Of a stretch of DNA of 18,007 nucleotides, positions 14,047 to 18,007 are shown one piece after another (the first letter of the stretch is position 1; the number at the start of each line of letters is the position of its first letter). Origin of the DNA: an uncultured Collinsella sp. (GTDB lineage: Bacteria; Actinomycetota; Coriobacteriia; Coriobacteriales; Coriobacteriaceae). The notes beneath the pieces are model-generated. The model made no database searches and was not told the origin of the DNA. It saw nothing but the letters and a program-made list of their open reading frames with translations. A program made the position numbers and the translations under genes. The stretch lies in contig UPXY01000034.1 in NCBI GenBank assembly GCA_900538305.1, positions 1-18,007 of the forward strand, written 5' to 3'.

Positions 14047-15033
14047 TTACTCGGCGAGCTGGGCCTGGACGCAGGTGATGGCCACAACGCCCACGATGTC
14101 GTCGGCGGAGCAGCCGCGCGAAAGGTCGTTCACCGGCTTGGCGATACCCTGCAGGATGGGGCCGTACGCCTCGGCCTGGCCGAAGCGCTGCACGAGCTTG
14201 TAACCGATGTTGCCCGTCTCGAGGTTGGGGAACACGAGCACGTTGGCGTGGCCAGCGACCGTGCTCTCGGGCGCCTTGAGCGCGGCTACGCTCGGTACGA
14301 TGGCGGCATCGAGCTGCAGATCGCCGTCGATGGCGAGCTCGGGCGCCTTCTCCTTGGCGAAAGCCGTGGCCTCCTGCACCTTCTTGGCAGTGTCGCCGCC
14401 GGCGGAGCCCATCGTGGAGTAGGAGAGCATGGCAACCTTGGGTTCGATATCGCCCATGAAGGTCTTGAAGGAGTTGGCCGAGGCGATGGCGATCTCGGAG
14501 AGCTCGTCGGAGGTGGGGGCGATGTTAAGGCCGCAGTCCGCGAAGACGAGCGTGCCGTCGGCACCGAATTCGGGGGTCTTCGTGCACATGACCATGAAGG
14601 CCGAGACGAGCTTCGTGCCAGGTGCCGTCTTGAGGATCTGGAGCGCCGGGCGCAGCGTGTTGGCCGTGGAGTGGCAGGCGCCGGAGACGAGGCCGTCGGC
14701 GTCGCCCATCTTGACCATCATGGTGCCGTAGTAGGTGGCGTCCATCATCTGGGCGCGCGCCTGCTCGATGGTGACGCCCTTCTTGGCGCGCAGCTCGGCG
14801 AACTTCTGGGCGTAGGCCTCATGCTTGGGAGCGGTCGGGGAGGTCGGGTCGATGACGTGTGCGCCGGGGACGTCGATCTCGGCCGGGTTGCCCAGGATCA
14901 CGACGTTCGCGATGCCCTCCTCGATGATCTTCTTCGCAGCCTCGATGGTGCGCGGATCTTCGCCCTCGGGCAGGACGATCGTCTTCACGTCCGCCTTCGC
15001 GGCAGCCTTCATGCGGTTCAGGAAGTCACTCAT
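14047..15033 (-). CDS. pta: phosphate acetyltransferase
   Basis: Pta converts acetyl-CoA and phosphate to acetyl phosphate, which acetate kinase then uses to make ATP. The 328-residue protein is the short, single-domain form. It has the N-terminal IVLPEGEDPRTIEAA, a central DGLVSGACHSTANTLRPALQ, then DGDLQLDAAIVPSVA, VFPNLETGNIGYKLVQRF, and the C-terminal PVNDLSRGCSADDIV, all characteristic. GAGGAG at 15038-15043 is close (4 nt) to the ATG. It is transcribed away from glf and toward yitT, and is separated from ackA instead of sharing an operon with it, so the two steps can be expressed unequally. Confidence 0.94.
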   Translation of the reverse strand: MSDFLNRMKAAAKADVKTIVLPEGEDPRTIEAAKKIIEEGIANVVILGNPAEIDVPGAHVIDPTSPTAPKHEAYAQKFAELRAKKGVTIEQARAQMMDATYYGTMMVKMGDADGLVSGACHSTANTLRPALQILKTAPGTKLVSAFMVMCTKTPEFGADGTLVFADCGLNIAPTSDELSEIAIASANSFKTFMGDIEPKVAMLSYSTMGSAGGDTAKKVQEATAFAKEKAPELAIDGDLQLDAAIVPSVAALKAPESTVAGHANVLVFPNLETGNIGYKLVQRFGQAEAYGPILQGIAKPVNDLSRGCSADDIVGVVAITCVQAQLAE

Positions 15034-15129
15034 GGTTCTCCTCTAGATTGAAGCCCAGCCGCATCGCGCCTGTTCCCGCGCACGCGGGCACCTCGAGGCG
15101 TCGCTTGTTGAGCTTTCCTTGTGTGGCAA

Positions 15130-15162
15130 CCCTATTATAGGCCGCTGCGCGCTATAATCGCT
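15130..15162. promoter_or_regulatory. overlapping divergent promoters of pta and glf
   Basis: TATAAT occurs on the plus strand at 15153-15158 (toward glf) and on the minus strand at 15139-15134 (toward pta). Both are part of the inverted repeat ATTATAG (15134-15140) and CTATAAT (15152-15158), 11 bp apart. Each -35 position (about 15130-15135 for glf, 15157-15162 for pta) falls on the other promoter's -10. Neither -35 matches consensus well. The two polymerases should exclude each other. Confidence 0.6.
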
Positions 15163-15219
15163 TAGATAATTGAACCGTAAGTGTTCATTTGTACGATAAA
15201 GCGCCTGCAAGGAGCAGCT

Positions 15220-16422
15220 ATGCATCTCATGAGTGGTCTTCCCGCATCGTTCAATCCCGACGATTACGATATGATCGTCGTCGGCGCGGGCTATGCCGGT
15301 TCGGTGTGTGCCCGCCGCGTGGCGGAAGGCGCGGGCTTCCGCGTGGCGGTGCTCGAGCGCCGCGACCACATCGCGGGCAACGCGTACGACTTCGAGAACG
15401 AGGACGGCATCCTCATTCACAAGTACGGCCCGCATATCTACCACACGTACAGCGAGCGCGTGAACGAGTTCCTCTCGCGCTTCACCAAGTGGACGGACTA
15501 CCAGCACAAGGTGCTCGCCAACATCCACGGCACGCTTATGCCGGTGCCCTTCAACCACACGAGCCTGAAGCTCGCGTTTGGCGAGGAACGCGGCGAGGAG
15601 CTCTACCAGAAGCTCGTCGACGCCTTCGGTGCCGACAAGAAGGTGCCGATCATGGAGCTTCGCGAGAAGAACGATCCCGACCTGCAAGAGGTCGCGGACT
15701 ACGTATACGAGAACGTGTTTTTGCACTACACGATGAAGCAGTGGGGCCAGACGCCCGACGAGATCGACCCCTCCGTGACCGGCCGCGTGCCCGTGTTCAT
15801 CGGCGATGACGATCGCTACTTCCCGCAAGCGCCCTTCCAGGGCATGCCCGAGGACGGCTACACCGTGCTTTTCGAGCACATGCTCGACCACGACCTTATC
15901 GACGTGTACGTGGATGTCGACGCGCGCGATATCTTCGAGATCGGCGAGACGAACGTGTCCGTGTGCGGCAAGTGCTATGGCGGAGAGATCGTCTACACAG
16001 GTCCCTTGGACGAGCTCTTCAACCTCGACCTGGGCGCGCTCCCATACCGCACGCTCGACATGGTGTTCGAGACGCTCGAGCAAGATCAGTTCCAGCCCGT
16101 GGGCACGGTGAACTACACCACGAGCGAGGACTTCACGCGCATCACCGAATTCAAGAACATGACCGGTCAGGTCGTGCCGGGCAAGACCACCATCATGAAG
16201 GAGTATAGCCACGCCTTCGAGCCGGGGAGTGGTCAGACGCCGTACTACGCGATCATCGACCCCGAGAACCAGGCGCTGTACGAGCGCTATCTCGAGCGCG
16301 TGCAGAACCTCACGAACTTCCATCCCGTGGGTCGCCTTGCCGAGTACCGCTACTACGACATGGACGCTGTGACCGAATCCGCCCTCGATTTGTCTGACGA
16401 GATCATTTCCTGCCATGCATAA
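15220..16422 (+). CDS. glf: UDP-galactopyranose mutase
   Basis: The enzyme interconverts UDP-galactopyranose and UDP-galactofuranose using reduced FAD. The 400-residue protein has the FAD-binding MIVVGAGYAGSVCARR from about residue 18, HKYGPHIYHTY at 67-77, RVPVFIGDDDRYFPQAPFQG in the middle, YTGPLDELF, and the C-terminal FHPVGRLAEYRYYDMD. The ATG at 15220 has AAGGAG at 15209-15214 with 5-nt spacing; an in-frame ATG at 15181 lacks one. Its last 8 nt overlap the glycosyltransferase start, so the two are translationally coupled. Together they indicate a galactofuranose-containing glycan at the cell surface. No further polysaccharide genes lie within the window. Confidence 0.95.
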   Translation: MHLMSGLPASFNPDDYDMIVVGAGYAGSVCARRVAEGAGFRVAVLERRDHIAGNAYDFENEDGILIHKYGPHIYHTYSERVNEFLSRFTKWTDYQHKVLANIHGTLMPVPFNHTSLKLAFGEERGEELYQKLVDAFGADKKVPIMELREKNDPDLQEVADYVYENVFLHYTMKQWGQTPDEIDPSVTGRVPVFIGDDDRYFPQAPFQGMPEDGYTVLFEHMLDHDLIDVYVDVDARDIFEIGETNVSVCGKCYGGEIVYTGPLDELFNLDLGALPYRTLDMVFETLEQDQFQPVGTVNYTTSEDFTRITEFKNMTGQVVPGKTTIMKEYSHAFEPGSGQTPYYAIIDPENQALYERYLERVQNLTNFHPVGRLAEYRYYDMDAVTESALDLSDEIISCHA

Positions 16423-17446
16423 GATCATCACCTTCGCCATTCCGTGCTACAACTCTGCTGCCGATATGGACCACGGCATCACGTCGATCCTCGAGGGGAG
16501 CGACTTCGCCGAGGACGTCGAGATCATCATCGTCGACGACGGCAGCCAGGACGAGACGCCCGTCAAGGCGGACGAATGGGTGGCGCGCTACCCGAACATC
16601 ATCCGCGTCGTACACCAGGAGAACGGCGGACACGGTATCGCGGTGCTCTCGGGTTTGCGCGAGGCGACCGGCACGTATTACAAGGTTGTCGACTCCGATG
16701 ACTGGCTTGATGCGTCCGCGCTCTCGACGATGCTCTCCATTCTGCGCGGCTTCGAGGAGCGCGAGATGGGGGTCGACCTCTTCATCTCGAACTACGTGTA
16801 CGAGAAGGTGTACGAGGACAAGCGCACCACGATTAGCTACCGCGGGGCGCTGCCGCGCAAGAAGGTCTTCACGTGGGATAAAATCGGCTACTTCCGCCCC
16901 GATCAGAACCTGCTCATGCACAGCCTCACGTACCGCACGGAAGTCGTGCGCGCGGCGAACCTGCCGCTTCCGGCTCACACGTTCTACGTCGACAATATCT
17001 ACGCGTATGTCCCCCTGCCGCTGTGCAAGAAGATGTACTACGCCGATATCGACCTCTACCGGTACTTCATCGGCCGAGAGGGACAGAGCGTGAACGAGGC
17101 CACGATGGTGCGCCGTCTTGACCAGCAGTTCCGCATCACACGCATCATGATGAACGCCTACCACCTGTACCGCGACGTGCCCGAGAGCCGCCTCGCGTCG
17201 TATATGATGGGTTATTTCACCATGATGATGGCTGTGTGCTCTGTGTTCTCGAAGCTTTCTGAAGATCCGGAGATGAAGCAGGAGTGCAAGAAGCTCTGGG
17301 CTGAGCTCAAGGAGTACGACGAGCGCATGTATCGCCACGCGCGCTGCGGCATTCTGGGTATCGGGACGAATCTGCCCACGAAGGCGGGCGAGAAGACATC
17401 CGTGGCGCTCTATCGCGCTGCGAGCAAGATCTTCAAATTCAACTAA
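16415..17446 (+). CDS. family 2 glycosyltransferase, putative galactofuranosyltransferase
   Basis: The 343-residue protein has a GT-A fold N-terminus: TFAIPCYNSAADM, the nucleotide-sugar-binding IIIVDDGSQDET at about 38-49, NGGHGIAVLSGLREATGTYY, and the metal-binding DSDD at 93-96. The C-terminal half is less conserved, with no clear transmembrane span, so it probably works at the inner face of the membrane. The ATG at 16415 lies inside the end of glf (ATGCATAA overlap) with no independent ribosome site, implying coupling. Neighbouring glf suggests the donor is UDP-galactofuranose, but the donor, acceptor and linkage are inferred from context only. A hairpin with six T residues follows. Confidence 0.88.
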   Translation: MHKIITFAIPCYNSAADMDHGITSILEGSDFAEDVEIIIVDDGSQDETPVKADEWVARYPNIIRVVHQENGGHGIAVLSGLREATGTYYKVVDSDDWLDASALSTMLSILRGFEEREMGVDLFISNYVYEKVYEDKRTTISYRGALPRKKVFTWDKIGYFRPDQNLLMHSLTYRTEVVRAANLPLPAHTFYVDNIYAYVPLPLCKKMYYADIDLYRYFIGREGQSVNEATMVRRLDQQFRITRIMMNAYHLYRDVPESRLASYMMGYFTMMMAVCSVFSKLSEDPEMKQECKKLWAELKEYDERMYRHARCGILGIGTNLPTKAGEKTSVALYRAASKIFKFN

Positions 17447-17455
17447 GGTGACGTT

Positions 17456-17489
17456 GAGCCGGGCGGCTGACGGGCTCGGGCGCTTTTTT
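17456..17489 (+). terminator. intrinsic terminator after the glycosyltransferase
   Basis: GAGCC (17456-17460) pairs with GGCTC (17473-17477), followed after six G/C bases by TTTTTT at 17484-17489. It starts 10 nt after the stop. The stem is short and offset from the T-run, so efficiency is uncertain. Confidence 0.55.
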
Positions 17490-17766
17490 CTTCGCTAATC
17501 CTCGGCGCCTGCGACCGGCTGCGGCAGATGGCTCATGCGAACCATGCGCCCGCGGCCGGTTGCGCGCCTGCAGAATTGCTCAAGATGAAGCGCTCGGGCT
17601 CCGCGCGCGGTTCACGTGGGTGCGGAGAGCGCGCTTCGCCGGGATATCGCCCGCGGCGATAACCCGGCAGGGTGACGGAGGTTGTGGCGTTGACGGATTC
17701 CCGAGCGGTGGGATGGCGGTGCCGCGGGATGAAGGGAAAGCCGCCGTCCGGGCTCTTTATTATTCA
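17490..17766. other. gene-free stretch with consecutive stem-loops (candidate structured RNA or extragenic repeats)
   Basis: I find no convincing gene. Successive stems are: 17504-17508 plus 17511-17524 pairing with 17550-17568 (19 bp with two G-U pairs and a 2-nt bulge); 17590-17594 plus 17599-17604 with 17622-17632 (11 bp with a 4-nt bulge); 17638-17651 with 17655-17668 (13 of 14 bp, loop CGC); and GGCGG at 17715-17719 with CCGCC at 17741-17745. It ends in GGGCT followed by the T/A-rich CTTTATTATT. No promoter is evident. The structure does not match RNase P RNA, tmRNA or SRP RNA as I know them. Confidence 0.4.
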
Positions 17767-17795
17767 GAATGGTTTCTCAGCGACGGCACCAAGGC

Positions 17796-17837
17796 GGCAT
17801 ACGGTGACACCTCATTGCCGCTGGGGCATACGGTGAC
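17796..17837. repeat. 13-nt direct repeat pair, possible operator
   Basis: GGCATACGGTGAC occurs at 17796-17808 and identically at 17825-17837, 29 nt apart, which places both on nearly the same face of the helix. A looser copy, GGCAGGGTGAC, is at about 17667-17677. A -10-like TACTAT follows at 17865-17870. This could be a regulator-binding site for a gene beyond the window. Confidence 0.4.
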
Positions 17838-17950
17838 GCCGCGTGCGACGCAAACCATACGAACTACTATTGTTTTTAATCGGCGCGAGGCCGCGGCTAC
17901 TACGGTTGAGCTCTCGGGGGTCGCCGGGCGTTCTCCTGAGCGTTTCCGCA

Positions 17951-17993
17951 GCCGCGTGCGTTTCGCTCCGCAGGAGCGAAACGCACATGCGGC
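17951..17993. repeat. 19-bp perfect-arm hairpin at the window end
   Basis: The arms at 17956-17969 and 17973-17986 pair over 14 bp without mismatch around the loop GCA, and GCCGC (17951-17955) pairs with GCGGC (17989-17993) across a 2-nt bulge. No T-run follows on either strand. It may be a terminator without a tail, or another extragenic palindrome. Confidence 0.65.
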
Positions 17994-18007
17994 GAGGACT
18001 AGCGAAG

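Noticed and set aside
14248..15051. Long plus-strand open frame opposite pta (and similar ones opposite ackA, glf and the ATPase)
   Set aside because: These are mirror frames of well-supported genes in GC-rich DNA, with low-complexity charged products and no family motifs.
17498..17763. Open minus-strand frames in the right gene-free region, one over 70 codons and another ending with a TAG near 17498
   Set aside because: The longer frame has no ATG, GTG or TTG in a sensible place, no ribosome site and no family resemblance; its composition (Arg, Pro, Gly) is what random high-GC DNA gives.
17490..17766. RNase P RNA, tmRNA or SRP RNA
   Set aside because: The universally conserved sequence blocks of these RNAs are not present; only generic stem-loops are.

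Overview
This 18 kb window is high-GC bacterial chromosome. The gene set, codon use and AAGGAG-type ribosome sites fit an anaerobic, acetate-forming actinobacterium, most likely class Coriobacteriia (Collinsella-like). That placement rests on recognising protein families, not on a search. I see no tRNA, rRNA, CRISPR array or transposase gene.

Left part (1-2600): a repeat-rich leader with a 152-nt foldable inverted repeat, then a DegV-family fatty-acid-binding protein, a 45-residue single-pass membrane protein that is easy to miss, and, on the minus strand, a NOP2/Sun-type RNA m5C methyltransferase. Middle-left (2648-6225, minus strand): a complete ECF vitamin/amino-acid transporter operon ordered leader peptide, S component, fused double ATPase, T component, with the methyltransferase as possible last gene. 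The leader peptide (6090-6158) is 22 residues long with three consecutive Trp codons. It is followed by mutually exclusive RNA stems and an intrinsic terminator, a textbook ribosome-mediated Trp attenuator. This predicts that the otherwise unassigned S component imports tryptophan or a related indole compound, and it is the most interesting signal in the window.

Centre (6284-11144): a 98-bp near-perfect palindrome; a diacylglycerol-kinase-family lipid kinase (minus); then rightward RNase D, both subunits of exonuclease VII (xseA, xseB) and a HIT hydrolase with a long structured leader. Right part (11297-15033): acetate kinase and phosphate acetyltransferase, the acetate/ATP-forming pair, face each other but are split by a YitT-family membrane protein and a nested 180-bp palindrome. 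The acetate kinase carries several changes at normally conserved active-site positions.

Right end (15034-18007): pta and glf diverge from overlapping promoters. UDP-galactopyranose mutase (glf) overlaps a family 2 glycosyltransferase by 8 nt, pointing to a galactofuranose-containing surface glycan. The last 560 nt hold no convincing gene but a run of strong stem-loops, a pair of 13-nt direct repeats and a 19-bp hairpin.
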